Positions 19,876 through 31,165 of a stretch of 64,000 bases of DNA are shown here, one piece after another. Below the pieces are notes generated by a model. It searched no databases and was not told the origin of the DNA. It saw only the letters and a list, made by a program, of their open reading frames with translations. Each line of letters opens with the position of its first letter. Positions within the stretch are counted from its first letter, which is position 1. The position numbers and the translations under genes are program-made. The stretch covers positions 197,578,781 to 197,642,780 of the forward strand of contig NC_081552.1 of the NCBI RefSeq assembly GCF_963082655.1, written 5' to 3'. Source of the DNA: Stomoxys calcitrans (Eukaryota; Arthropoda; Insecta; Diptera; Muscidae).

Positions 19876-20769
19876 CCATTCACAGCAATTGGGCCTCTGT
19901 TACTCAACAACTTGGAAAATTTTGCGGAAGGATTTAGGTGTGAAACCTAAAAAAGTTGTATTTTACAACTGGTGCATGAATTGAAACTGAACGATCTACC
20001 GCAACGCAGAATTTTTGGTGATTGGGCCCTTGGACGAAGATCCACTTTTTTATCGAAAAATTGTTTTCAGCGTCAAAGGTAATTTTTGATACAATGTGTG
20101 CGTAAATAATTAGAATTATCGATTTTGGAGTGAACATTAGCCAGAAGCATTGCAAGAGCTATCAATGCATCCAAAAATAGTCACAGTTTGGTGCAGTTTA
20201 TGGGCTGGTGACATCATTGGACCGTACTTCCTCAAAGATGAGGCGAATCGTAACCCAACTGTGAATGGTGGGCGCTATCGTTTTGCCCAAAATGCAAAAG
20301 CTTGACTTGCATGACATGTGGTTTCAACAACACGGTGCCTCTTGCCACACAGCACGCGTAACAATGGACTTATTAAGAGGCGAGTTCGGTGAACATTTTT
20401 TTTCACGTATGGTCAATTGACCGCCTAGATCATGCGATTTAACGCCTTTAGACTGTTTTTTGTGGGGCTATATTAAAGCTCATGTCTATACAGACAAGCC
20501 CCCTTCAATTGACGCATTGGAAGACAACATTGAAGCATTTATTCGAGAGATACCGGCCGAAATGTTGGAAAGAGTATGCCAACATTCGGCTAAGCGGATG
20601 GCCTATTTGAGGCGCAGTCACGGTCAATATTTGCATGAAATAATCTTCAAACATTATTTTATATGGACCGTACTATCGATTCAAATAAAGATTTCATGTA
20701 TTTTTCTTAATTTTATGTTTTTTTTCTGTTTGAAAAGCTTCCCTATAGCTCTTAAAAAATCACCCTTTA
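19876..20769 (+). pseudogene. DD41D mariner transposase remnant
   Basis: Plus-strand pieces read as the second half of a mariner-family transposase: QQLGLCYSTTWKILRKDLGV (19888-19947), then HP..VTVWCSLWAGDIIGPYF (about 20170-20235), FQQHGASCHTARVTMDLLRG (about 20320), RSCDLTPLDCFLWGYIKAHV (about 20430) and IEAFIREIPAEMLERVCQH. The second catalytic Asp (QQDGA in the copy at 42958) is His here, and there are stops and frameshifts, so it is dead. The right end CACCCTTTA matches the other copies' terminus. Unlike the copies at 24950 and 42850 it keeps the middle of the gene but lacks the N-terminus. Confidence 0.8.
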
Positions 20770-20814
20770 TATATTTTCTTGATTGGCTTTTATTTGTTTA
20801 ACCATGTTCGCCCG

Positions 20815-21300
20815 CCTGCACAAATACTTCCTGTTAGTCGGTTGAGATTGTAAATGGGCCATATCGGTCCATGATTTTATATCGCAGCCATGTAAACCGA
20901 TTTGGGATCTTGACTTCTTGAACCTCTTTAGGGCGCAATCATTATTTGATTGGGCTGAAGTGACTATTTCCATGACCTCTTATATACGTGCCAAGTATGG
21001 TTTCATTCGTTAAGTTAGCTTGAGTTAGCTTCCATATAAACCGATCCGCTGAATATACTTCCTGAGCCTATAGAGGGCGCAATTCTTAACCGATTTGCAA
21101 TATGATCTTCAACATCCAAACAAACCAAAAATAATTGGAATTGTTCCACTAACTCATATAGCTCCACTAGCATAGCAATTCATATCCATTTTTCTTTTGT
21201 TTGCCTTTAAAGAGATACCGGGCAAAGAACTTGACAAATGCGATCCATGGTGGAGGGTCTATAAGATGCGGCCCGGCCGAACTTGGCACGCTTTTATTTG
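20815..21300 (-). repeat. Family A hairpin-side part
   Basis: Units with GGGCCATATCGGTCCATG and CCGATTTGGGATCTTGACTT end in GATCCATGGTGGAGGGTCTA, then GCGGCCCGGCCGAACTTGGC, the type-2 hairpin end on the minus strand. Confidence 0.7.
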
Positions 21301-21689
21301 CTTTTGACTAATGGTTTTTTAAATTAGGGTATTAAAGGATATGTAAGGAGATTGAAATGGTTATTAAATTAAACAGGGCCACGTTTATTGCCCCTTTCTG
21401 CTGCATTTCTCAAAAGCATCGTTGATGAAGCTAATTTCTCAGCCACTGAATGACAATCATTTTTGGCAATCTCGTTAAGACACCACGTATGCGATTGCAA
21501 TTTAAAGCTCATGCTTCATGTTTGTAGATGATACTGACACGACATTCCGGCTCTCATTATTATTCTTTAAAGGAATTTCTAAGGCCCATATCCTAGCTGG
21601 AGGCAAGGAAAGTAGAAAAACATAAATGCTTCAAAAACATGTTGGTTTTGGCGGGCAACAAGACATCTTAACAAGGGCATATAAGAATG
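21301..21689. other. Unassigned stretch
   Basis: Unique-looking DNA with no exon that I can support and no repeat match in this window. Confidence 0.3.
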
Positions 21690-22230
21690 AGTAACGAGTA
21701 GCTAAAGTGAGGCAAAGGCGACCCTTTGATACCCAACACCACATTGGGAATGCAGTCTAAGTAGTCCAAATCAGAATTTCCTTAGAATTGAAATAAATAA
21801 TTGTGAACAAAATCCCTTCCTATAGAGGGAGTTATTGAGGAAATGATGGTGTTATTTTGAGAAGTCGCTGTGATAAATGCGCTTCCAAGGGCCCTATAGG
21901 GGATAATTGGGAGATTTGTATATATGGGAGGAATATCTAATCGATTCCTGGGAAATTCTCTAGTGAGCTGAAGAGTTCTAAGAGATGCCTTCTTACCAAA
22001 TTTTATGAGAAACGGCTAACAAATCACCAAATTAGGGCAGAATTAGTTAAAATCGAAGCAAGATATATATGGGAGCTATATCGAAATCCAAACCAATTAT
22101 GTTGAAAATATGTTCTATTGTGGTACAAATAGAAGGAAGTTTTGTGCACTCACTGTGATTCGAAATCGCAAAATTTCTCAAAATCTTTCTATAACTGTGA
22201 AATGGATTGGAAAAAAAATTAAAATTTTTT
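21690..22230 (+). repeat. Family A, strongly decayed copy
   Basis: GAGTAGCTAAAGTGAGGCAA..GGCGACCC..ATACCCAACACCACATTGGG resembles the type-1 start; later GATATATATGGGAGCTATAT and TTTGTATATATGGGAGG recur from the internal unit. Divergence is higher than in other copies. Confidence 0.5.
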
Positions 22231-22371
22231 TAGTCACTAATGGGTTCAGGACGAGACCTATCGTCAGTGATATTTAGTTATGAAACAAGCGCTAAGCTGT
22301 GAATTACTTGCTGAAACAAAATTTACATGGTGATTTGATCGTTTTGTGTGGATATCTTTGTTCTAATGTAA

Positions 22372-22745
22372 GACTAGCTGATCCGGGCCCGCTCCGCTGC
22401 GCCTTCTTTTACTTTATATGGAACAAAAGTTTTCTTTGGAATATTTATTTTCGACAATTATAGAGTATTTTGGGAAAGGGATACACCCCCAGAAATTGGT
22501 CCCGAAAGTGGGTATCAATTCTTGCTCTACCCCCAATACCTTTCATTTAAGCTCCAAATTGACATGGTCGGTAAATATGCCCGATTTAGGGGTGTTTTGG
22601 GGATTGGGGTGGTCCCCCAAACACTAAGCACGGAAAATGTATCAGCAACGTGCTCCATTCTCATATATCTATATATTATTTATTTGAACCCCATATTGCC
22701 ATTGGCCTCAAAATTGGATATCAAATTCGTTTTCTAATCTCATTT
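22372..22745 (-). mobile_element. Family B (Helitron-like) fragment, 3' end
   Basis: On the minus strand it ends CGGAGCGGGCCCGGATCAG then CTAG, followed by T, the Helitron-type terminus. Inside are one to two units with CATTTAAGCTCCAAATTGAC and GGGTGTTTTGGGGATTGGG. The same terminus occurs at 43787 and 56413. Confidence 0.6.
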
Positions 22746-23487
22746 AAACTCCTTATTGCAAAAGTTAGCAAATATCTCTTTTGCATAGTTGTTGAAAATC
22801 ATAACAAAACACCTCATGCAAAATTTTCAGCCAAATCCGACAGAAATTGCGCCCTCTAGTGGCTCAAGAAGTCAAGATTCAAGATCGGTTTATATGACAG
22901 CTATGTCAGGTTATTGACCGATATAGACCATACTAAGCACAGCTATTGAAAGTCACTACGAAACACGTCGTGCAAAATTTCAGCCAAATCCGATAAGAAT
23001 TGCGCCCTCTAGGTGCTCAAGAAGTCAAAACCCCAGATCGGTTTATATGACAGCTATAACATGTTTTGGACTGATTTCAGCCATATTCGACGCAGTTTTT
23101 GGAAATTGTAACAAAACACCTCATACAAAATTTCAGCCAAATCGGATTAAAATCGCACCCTCTAGTGGCTCAAAAAGTCATGTTCCAAGATCGGTTTATA
23201 TGGCAGCTATATTTAAATATGGACCGATATTTCCAATTTACAATCCCAATCGACCTACACTTATTAGAAGTATTTTTGAAAAATTTCAAGCGGCTAGGGG
23301 CTAGACAGGTTGACGGAAGGACAGACAGACAGACGGACAGACAGACGAACGGACATGGCCAGATCTACTTAAAATGTCATGACGATCTAGAATATATATA
23401 CTTTGTGGGGTCTTAGATGAATATTTCGAGGAGTTTCAAACAGAATGACAACATTAGTATACCCCCATACTATGGTGGAGGGTATAA
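22746..23487 (+). mobile_element. Family A element, 3' part
   Basis: Four units (AAATTTCAGCCAAATCCGAT; GCGCCCTCTAGTGGCTCAAG; GATCGGTTTATATGACAGCT) are followed by a GACA/GACG microsatellite of about 45 bp (23310-23355) and the core, ending CCATACTATGGTGGAGGGTA. The hairpin end is missing at the junction with family B. Confidence 0.75.
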
Positions 23488-23499
23488 AAATTTAAATAA

Positions 23500-23803
23500 T
23501 AAAAATTTTTGCAAATTTTGCCCATGAACATTCCACTAAGGAGCAGGAAGCAAACTTCTCACATATCAACGAGTGTAGTCCGATTCAAGTTTTTAAGCTC
23601 AATGATAAAGGGGGCTCGCCTTTTTATAGCCTTTTATAAAATCTTTGAAGAGAAGTTTTATATGGCATAGTACCTCACAAATGTTGCCAGCATTAGGAGG
23701 GGAAAGCCACCCCTGCAAATTTTTTTCTCATAGTCTCGCCAGGATGCGAACCCAGGCGTTCAGCGTCATAGGCGGACATGCGCTACGGTGGCCTACCATT
23801 AAC
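23500..23803 (-). mobile_element. tRNA-derived SINE, copy 4
   Basis: Nearly full length. The minus strand has a tRNA-like head with GTAGCGCATGTCCGCCTATG and a B box with one change (GGGTTCGCATCC), then the common body. The A-box side has lost several bases (GTAGTGGTTAG is absent), and the body has a deletion near 23635. Confidence 0.75.
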
Positions 23804-23867
23804 CATAAAATTAAATTTTTTTTTTTTGATATTTCAAGTATTGAAACCCTGACCAATTTTTATAAAA

Positions 23868-24921
23868 ATAAAACCAGTAAGGAAAGGCAAAAGTCGGGCG
23901 GTGCCGACTGTATGCTAACCTACACCTACCATTTAAGTACAATGTGGGAGCTATATCCAATTCTGACAAAATTTCGATGAACCACGGGGGATGTTTTCAG
24001 ATGGTTTATTAACAATCAAATCAATCTATATGGCAACTATATCTAAATCTGAACTGATCTCGGCCAAATTGAAGGGGGATGTCGGAGGGCCGAACACAAC
24101 TTACTGTCCCAAATTCTGGCGAAATTGGGCTATAAATGAGTCTTTTATCGACCCAAGACCTTAAATCGAGAGATCGGTCTATAAGGCAGCAATATTCAAA
24201 TCTGGATCGATCTGAGCCAAATTGAAAATTGATGTCGAAGGTGCTAACATAACTCACTGTCCCAAATTTCAGCAAAGTCGGATAATAATTGTGGCTTTTA
24301 TGGGCCCAAAGCCTTACATCAAGAGATCGTTCTATATGGCAGCTATATCCAAATCTGGACCGTTCTGGGCCAAATTGCAGAAAGATGTCGAGGGCCTTAA
24401 CTTTAATCATTGTCCTAAATTTCAGCGAAATCGGACAATAAATGCGTCTTTTATGGGCCCAAGACCTGTAATCGAGAGATCGGTCTATATGGCAGCTATA
24501 TGCAAATCTGGACCGATCTGGGCCAAATTGCAGAAAGATGTCAAGTGGTCTAACACCACTGACTGTTTCAAATTTCAGCAAAATCGTATAATAAATGTGC
24601 CTTTTATGGGCCTAAGACCCTAAATCGGCCGGTCGGTCTATATGGAGGCTATATCAAGATAAGGTCCTATATAGCCCATCTTCGAACTTAACCTGCTTAT
24701 GGACAAAAAGAGAATCTGTGCAAAGTTTCAGCTCAATATCTCTATTTTTAAGACTGTAATGTGATTTCAACAGACAGACGGACGGACTTGGCTAGATCTT
24801 CTTAGATTTTTACGCTGATCAAGAATATATACACTCTATTGGATCGGAAATTGATATTTGGATGTGTTGCAAACGAAATGACAAAATAAATATACTCCCA
24901 TCCTTCAGTGGTGGGTATAAA
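23868..24921 (+). mobile_element. Complete family A element (about 1.05 kb)
   Basis: Begins CAGTAAGGAAAGGCAAAAG, hairpin GTCGGGCGGTGCCGAC; ends CCATCCTTCAGTGGTGGGTA. Four units repeat TGTCCCAAATTTCAGCAAAG..TTTTATGGGCCCAAAG..AGAGATCGGTCTATATGGCA with spacing of 153 bp, so both strands stay open over long distances (for example 24222-24623 plus, 24021-24581 minus). These frames are by-products of the repeat. The core TTGGCTAGATCTTCTTAGAT follows a short CAGACAGACGGACGGA run. Confidence 0.8.
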
Positions 24922-24949
24922 AAAAGAGATTGTTTAATTTATCCATGGT

Positions 24950-25700
24950 GGTGGGTATGTTTGAAGATTATTTCATGCAAATGTTGACAGTGACTGCACC
25001 TGAAATCGTCCATTCGCTTAGTCCAATTTTGGCATACTCTTTCCAACATTTCAGCCGGTATCTCACGAATAAATGTTTCAATGTTGTCTTTTAATGCGTC
25101 AATTGAAGCGGGCTTATATGTATGGACAAGAGCTTTAACATAGCCCTACAAAAAATAGTCTAAAGGCGTTAAATCGCACGATCTAGACGGCCAATTGAAC
25201 GGTCCCGAACGTGAAATAAAATGTTCACCGAACTCGCTTATAAATAAGTCTTGCTGTGTGCTGTGTGACATCGTCTTATTTAAATTAAAATAAGTTGGAT
25301 ATCATCTCACGATAGAGCTCATTATTCACAGTTACGTTACGATTTGCATCATCTTTGAAGAAGTACGGTCCAATGATACCACCAGCCCATAAACCGCATC
25401 AAACTGTGAGTTTTTCTGAATGCATTGGTATCACTTGCAATGCTTCTAGCTGATCTCCACTCCAAAATTGACAATTCTGCTTATTTGCGTATCCATTGAG
25501 CCAAAAATGAGCTTCGTCGGTGGAATGGAAGAAGCGCGCGATGAAATTTTCAAACCGATCATGCATTTTGATAATAAAATGGATTAATTTGCAAGCGTTT
25601 TTCGTTTGTAAGACCATTCATGGTTAACTTATAGACCAAAATGAAGGTATTTGACAGTGAATCAAAACACGATAAGTGCGTGAGCTGTTTAAACCTGTGT
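24950..25700 (-). pseudogene. DD41D mariner remnant with internal deletion
   Basis: On the minus strand the N-terminal end MNGLTNEKRLQI..FYYQN (about 25622-25575) runs almost directly into STDEAHFWLNGYANKQNCQF (about 25530-25470), so most of the DNA-binding and linker region is missing. EALQVIPMHSEKLTV follows, then worn sequence up to IPAEMLERVCQ near 25040. The same deletion is seen in the copy at 42850-43779. Stops and frameshifts make it non-functional. Confidence 0.75.
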
Positions 25701-25794
25701 TGCCAAAAACATAATAGCTAAAAAATCATAAACTTTTTTCATATAATAAAATTTTGTTCCATTTTGGTGTTTAAATCAATTTCATCACAATTTT
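25701..25794. other. Short unassigned spacer
   Basis: AT-rich DNA after the mariner remnant; nothing recognised. Confidence 0.3.
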
Positions 25795-27094
25795 GTTTTA
25801 AAGACATTCTGAGTCTCTGCCATGTCCGTCCATCTTTCAATTTCATCACAATTTTTTTTTAAAGACATTCTGAGTTTCAGCAATGTCCGTCCATCTTTCG
25901 AAAAGACATTCTGAGTCTCAGCAATGTCCGTCCATCTTTCGAAATTGGGATAGCGGTCGAACGCTTTAAGCTAGCCGCTTAAAATTTTGCACAGATACTT
26001 CTTATTGATGTAGGTCGTTGGGGATTACAAATGAGCCCCTGGTTGCCTCAATTTCAATCCGATGTGGCTGATATTTAGAACAAAGACTTGTGTTACGACT
26101 TTCTTGAATTTTTGAGTCCTTAGAAGCCTCAATTTTCATCCGCTTTGGCTGAAACTTGGATCAAAGACATGAGTTATGACTTCCATCATCCACATTAAGT
26201 ATGATCCAGATCGGTCTATAAACAGATGTAGCCCCCATATAGCCGATCCTCGGATTTGACTTCTTGAGCCCTTAGAAGTCTCAATTTTCATCCGATCTGC
26301 TAAAGTTTGGAAAAAATACATGAGTTATGACTTCTATTATCCATTTCAATTGGATGATAGAAGAATTGGTCTATAAAAAGATGTAGCCCCCATATAGCCG
26401 ATCCCCGGATTTGACTTTTTGAGCCCTTAGAAGTCTCACTTTTCATCCGATTTGGTCGAAATTTGGAACCAAGACTTGGGTTATGACTTCCAACATCTTA
26501 GTCAGGTATAATCTGAATCGGTTCATAAACAGGTATAGTCCCCGCATAAACCGATCCCCTCAATTGATCTGAATCGGTCCATAAACAGGTATAGCCCCCA
26601 TATAAACCTATCCCCGGATTTGGCTTCTTGAGCCCCTGGAAGCTGCAGTTCTCATCCGAATTGGCTACAATTTGGAACAAACACTTGAGTTATGGTTTCC
26701 AACATCCAGGCCAAGTATGATTCGAATCGGTGTTTAAAAAGGTATATCCCCCGTATAACCGATCCCCGGATTTTGACTTCCTGAGCCCTTAGAAGCCTCA
26801 ATTTTCATCCGATTTGACTGAAGTTTGGAACAAAGCCTTGAGCTATGATGTCCAACAACCATGCCAAGTATGATCTGAATCGGTCTATAAAGAGATATAG
26901 CCCCCATATAAACCCATCCCAGATTTGACATTCTCAGCCTTTAGAAGCCTTAATTTTCATCTGATTTGGCTGACATTTGGACCAAATCCCTATGTTATGG
27001 CTTAAAATATCAGTGCCAAGTTTTTGCTGTATTGGTTGATATGCTGATAAAGAAGGATAGAAGAGAGGAAGAAGGATAAAGGATAAAGGAGAAG
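25795..27094 (-). mobile_element. Family A element with triplicated core and about seven units
   Basis: The left end repeats AAAGACATTCTGAGTCTC..GCAATGTCCGTCCATCTTTC three times (about 25800, 25860, 25902), a local tandem duplication of the core. Then come units with CTCAATTTTCATCCGATTTG, GCTGAAATTTGGAACAAAGA and GTCTATAAACAGATATAGCC at about 153-bp spacing. All units are in minus orientation. Confidence 0.7.
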
Positions 27095-27290
27095 GATAGA
27101 GAGACAAACGGACAGACCCAAGTCACAGGCAGACAGACAGACGGACATGACTAAATCGAATCAGAAAGTGATTCTAAGTAGATCCGTATACTTATCAATG
27201 GGTCTATCGCATTTCCTTGTGGTGGTTGTTACAAACAAATGCACTAAGTTATAATACCCAGTACCACAGTTGTGGTGTAGGTTATAAATA
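27095..27290 (+). repeat. Family A type-1 microsatellite end, opposite orientation
   Basis: GACAAACGGACAGACC..CAGACAGACAGACGGACATG, then GACTAAATCGAATCAGAAAG..ACTTATCAATGGGTCTAT and ATAATACCCAGTACCACAGT, as in the end at 61006-61144. It points opposite to the units on its left, so the block is a composite of two elements or an inversion. Confidence 0.65.
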
Positions 27291-27771
27291 TTAACAACTT
27301 GATTCATATTCAGTTGTCCTGGCATCCTCATTTTTAACAATTTTCAAATTCCACAAAACGTTTGTCTTGACTGAGTCTTCTGGGCGCTGTAAGTGAAGGA
27401 CCATTTGTTTACCATGACACGCTCTTGAAATTGATTAATAATCCTCTGTTATTCCCCCGAACTTAGTTAGGGATGTTTTTGTGTTTATTTAACAAATATG
27501 GGGATGTCTTGTTTACATTAACTATATATTCCGAAAACCAAAAACAAGTATAAACATATTTGCGTTCATCTCTTAACTGGAAATTGCAAATGCAAATAAA
27601 AGTTATACGACCGTGCAGCTTAGGGGAATTGTAAATAAAATTTTTTATTGCATATTGGTGAGAAAGTAGTATAAGGCAAGTGAATACGTACTAACCCATT
27701 AATGGCGAATGGGTTGGAAAAGAAAACCCAAAATTTTAGCACGAGTTGGCAAAGAGAGATAATGACAACAT
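27291..27771. other. Unassigned stretch
   Basis: No repeat match in this window. One GTAAGTGAAG donor-like site at 27392 has no matching acceptor and frame that I could support. Confidence 0.3.
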
Positions 27772-28280
27772 GTAAAAGCGTGCTAAGTTCGCTAGGGCCG
27801 AATCTTACACGCTCCACCATGGATCGTCAAGTTCTTTGCCCCACAACTCTTTAAAGGCAAACATAGGATAGTGGATAAGAATTGCCATGCTACTGGAATA
27901 ACTACGTCAGGATATGGACCCAATTCACAGCATACTTTGTTTGGACTATAGCGGAAGTCAGCGTGCAAAAATTCAAACAAATTGGATAAGAATTGCGCCC
28001 TCTAGATGCTTAAGAAGTAAATCGGGAGATTGGTTTATAAGGGAGCTATATAAGGATATGGATCATTTTAGACCATTACTGGCACTGTTGTTGGAAATCA
28101 TAATATAACTCCACGTGCAAAATTTTAGCCAAAACGGAAAGTTTTGCGCCTTCTAGTGATTGGTTATAGGGCAGCTCTATCAAAACATGGATCGATATGG
28201 CCCAATAACAATCCCAACCGACCTACACTAATAAGAAGTACTTGTGCTAGTTTTATTCCTGCGAAAGTTAGCGTGTCTTC

Positions 28281-28668
28281 GACAGAAAGACAGACGGACG
28301 GACGGAGAGACAGACGGACGGACGGAGAAACAGACGGACGGACGGAGAAACAGACGGACGGACGGAGAAACAGACGGACAGACAGACGGACGGACAGACG
28401 GACAGACAGACGGACAGACGGACAGACAGACAGACGGACGGACGGACGGACAGACAGACCGACAGACAGACGGACGAACAGACGGACGGACGGACAGACG
28501 GACGGACAGACGGACGGACAGACGGACGGACAGACGGACGGACAGACGGACGGACAGACGGACGGACAGACAGACGGATGGACAGACGGACGGACGGATA
28601 GACGGACAGACAGAAAGACGGACGGACGGGCGGACAGACGGACGGACGAACGGACAGACGGACGGACA
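28281..28668. repeat. (GACA/GACG)n microsatellite expansion
   Basis: About 97 four-base steps of GACA or GACG mixed with a few GAAA, GAAC and GATG. Every frame on both strands is open (TDGQTDRRTD or SVRPSVCPSV type), which explains several long frames here; none is a gene. In other family A copies the same position holds only 12-50 bp. Confidence 0.95.
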
Positions 28669-28685
28669 TGACAATTAAGAATATA

Positions 28686-28922
28686 TTGGGTTGCCCAAAA
28701 AGTAATTGCGGATTTTTTAAAAGAAAGTAAATGCATTTTTAATAAAACTTGGAATGAACTTTAATCAAATATACTTTTTTTACACTTTTTTTCTAAAGCA
28801 AGCTAAAAGTAACAGCTGATAACTGACAGAAGATAGAATGCAATTACAGAGTCACAAGCTGTGAAAAAATTTGTCAACGCCGACTATATGAAAAATCCGC
28901 AATTACTTTTTGGGCAACCCAA
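28686..28922. mobile_element. Mariner-type MITE, copy 2 (237 bp)
   Basis: Same 32-bp inverted repeats as copy 1, flanked by TA (28684-28685, 28923-28924). It sits in the TA-rich part of the mini-me core and is therefore younger than that element. Confidence 0.9.
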
Positions 28923-29014
28923 TATATACTTTATGGGGTCTTAAACGAATGTTTCACGATGTTACTAGCCAAATGACGAAACAAATATACCCCATCCTAT
29001 GGTGGAGGGTGTAC

Positions 29015-29149
29015 ACATGAATTTTTAAGCCCAAATGCCTTTGCAAGTTGCAAATTACAAAGCAGGTCTCTAACATAAATGGAACAAATTAAAAATCGAA
29101 TATTTCCGAGACCGGGACCACAAGCGGACTTTTTTGTAGGGATTTTTTT
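29015..29149. other. Short spacer between two family A elements
   Basis: Contains GACCGGGACCACAAGCGGAC, which recurs in part at 31060; possibly a scrap of repeat family C. Confidence 0.3.
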
Positions 29150-30945
29150 ACACACCACCGTAGTAAGGGGGTATACTAATCTAATAATTCTGTTTGTAAC
29201 ACCTCGAAATATAGATCTGGGACCCCATAAAGTATATATATAAATATATGCCAGATCGTCTCAAACTTTCTCAGTCTGTCCGTCCTTCCGTCTGTCGAAA
29301 TCACGATAGCGGTCGAACGCGTAAAGCTAGCCTCTTGAAATTTTGCACAGATACTTCTCATTGATGTAGGTCGGTTAGTATTGCAAATGGGCCATATCAG
29401 TTAGGATTTAGAGAAAGCCCCCTTATAAACCAATTCCCAGATTTGATTTCTTGAGCCCTTAGAAGCCTCAATTTTCGTCTGATTTGGCTAAAATTTGGAA
29501 CAAAAACTCAAGTTAAGACTTTCAACATCCATACCCAGTATGATCTGATTCGGTCTATAAACAGATATAGCCCCCATATAAATCAATCCCTAGATTTGAT
29601 TTCTTGAGCCCTCAGAAGCCTCAATTTTCATCCGATTTGGCTAAAATTTGGAAAAAAGACTTGAGTTATGACTTCCAACATTCATACCAAATATAATCTG
29701 AATCGGTCTATAAACAGATATAGCCCCCATTTAAACCGATCCCTGGATATGACTTCTTGAGCCCTTACACGCATCAATTTTTATCCGATTTTGTTGAAAT
29801 TTCGAATAAAGTCTTGTGTTATAACTGCCAATATCCATGCCAAGTATGATCCGAATCGGTCTATAAACAAATGTAGCCCCCATATAAATCGATCCCCGGA
29901 TTTGACTTCTTAAGCCCTTAGGAACCTCAATTTTCATCCGATTTGGTTGAAATTGGGAACAAATACTTAAGTTATTACTCGCAACAGCCATGTCTAGTAT
30001 GATTTGAATCGGTGTTTAATCAGATATAGCTCCCATATAAACCGATCCCCGGATTTGACTTCCTAAGTCCTTAGAAGCCTAAATTTTCATTTGATTTGGC
30101 TGAAAGTTTAAGCAAAGGTTTGAGTTCCAACATCCATGCCAATTATGATCTGAATCGGTCTATAAACAGATATAGCCCCCATTCAAACCGATCCCCAGAT
30201 TTGACTTCTTGAGGCTCAGTCTTCATCCGATTTGGCTAAAGTTTGGAAAACGACCAAATATAATCTGAATCGGTCTATAAACAGATATAGCCCTCATATA
30301 AACCGATCCCCGGATTTGACCTCTTAAGCCCTTAGAAGCCTAAATTTTCATTTAATTTGGTTGAAATTTTAAACAAAGACTTGAGTTATGATTTCCAAGA
30401 GCCATGTCTAGTATGATTCGAATCGATGTATAAACAGATATAGTCCCCATATAAACCGATCCCCGGATTTGACCTCTTAAGCCCTTAGAAGCCCAAAATT
30501 GCATCCGATTTGGCTGAAATTTTAAACAAAGACTTGAGTTATGACTTCCAGCATCCATGACAAGTATGATTCGAATCGGTCCGTAAACAGATATAGCCCC
30601 ATATAAACCGACTTCTTGAGCTCTCAGAAGCCTCAATTTTCATCCGATTTGTTTGAAATTTGGAATACAATATTGGGTTATGACTTCAAACATCCATGTC
30701 AAGTATAATCTGAATCGGTCTGTAAACAGTTATAGCCCCCTTATAAACCGAACCCCGGATTTAACTTCTTTAGCCCTCAGAAGCCTCAATTTCCATCCGA
30801 TTTGTCTGAAATTTGGAATAAAATATTGGGATATGAATTCCAACATCCATGTCAAGTATAATCTGAACCGGCCTATAAACAGTTGTGGCCTTCATAAAAA
30901 CCGATCCCCTTATTTAATTTCTTGAACCCTCAGAAGCCTCAATTT
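29150..30945 (-). mobile_element. Family A element with long tandem array (about 10 units)
   Basis: The left end has ACCACCGTAGTAAGGGGGTA, the core ACCCCATAAAGTATATATAT and GTCTGTCCGTCCTTCCGTCT. Roughly ten units of GATATAGCCCCCATATAAAC, CCGGATTTGACTTCTTGAGC, CCTCAATTTTCATCCGATTT, GGCTGAAATTTGGAACAAAG follow. The hairpin end is missing. Several units carry deletions (for example near 30220-30240 and 30610). Confidence 0.8.
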
Positions 30946-30949
30946 TCAA

Positions 30950-31024
30950 ACTAAAAGTAACAGCTGATAACTAAAAGTAACAGCTGATAACTGACAGAAG
31001 AAAGAATGCAATTACAGAGTCACT
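30950..31024. mobile_element. Mariner-type MITE fragment with 20-bp duplication
   Basis: CTAAAAGTAACAGCTGATAA appears twice in a row, then CTGACAGAAG..AATGCAATTACAGAGTCAC. This is the internal part of the 237-bp MITE without its inverted repeats. Confidence 0.75.
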
Positions 31025-31165
31025 TAAGCACTATCCAGCAAAAAATTTTGGAAATCTGACCACAAGCGGAGATATGGCAACCCCAACAAATTATCGAAAT
31101 ACCGAGGTGACCAACTTTAGGGGACTGTCAAAAGGCGCCCGTACAACCTAAGGCTTTGAAATTTT
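31025..31165 (+). repeat. Repeat family C fragment
   Basis: AAAATTTTGGAAATCTGACC, ACAAGCGGAGATATGGCAAC and GAAATACCGAGGTGACC resemble the minus strand of 52090-52445 (AAAATCGGACCACAAATGAA; GATTTGGCAGCTC; CGAAATGCGAAGGTGGCC). Nature unknown. Confidence 0.4.

Larger units (their letters stand above)
27772..29014 (+). mobile_element. Family A element with giant microsatellite, split by a MITE
   Basis: Starts GTAAAAGCGTGCTAAGTTCG, hairpin worn (CTAGGGCCGAATC), then three units. The proto-microsatellite is expanded to 388 bp (28281-28668). The core is interrupted inside AAGAATATATACTTTATGGGG by a MITE (28686-28922), after which TACTTTATGGGGTCTTAAAC and ATCCTATGGTGGAGGGTG complete the element. Confidence 0.85.

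Noticed and set aside
28281..28668. CRISPR-like or regularly spaced repeat array
   Set aside because: A simple microsatellite without unique spacers, in a eukaryotic genome.
28144..28736. Open frames of up to 190 codons with TDGQTD or SVCPSV repeats
   Set aside because: The (GACA/GACG)n repeat has no stop codon in any frame; the frames follow from this and do not suggest a gene.
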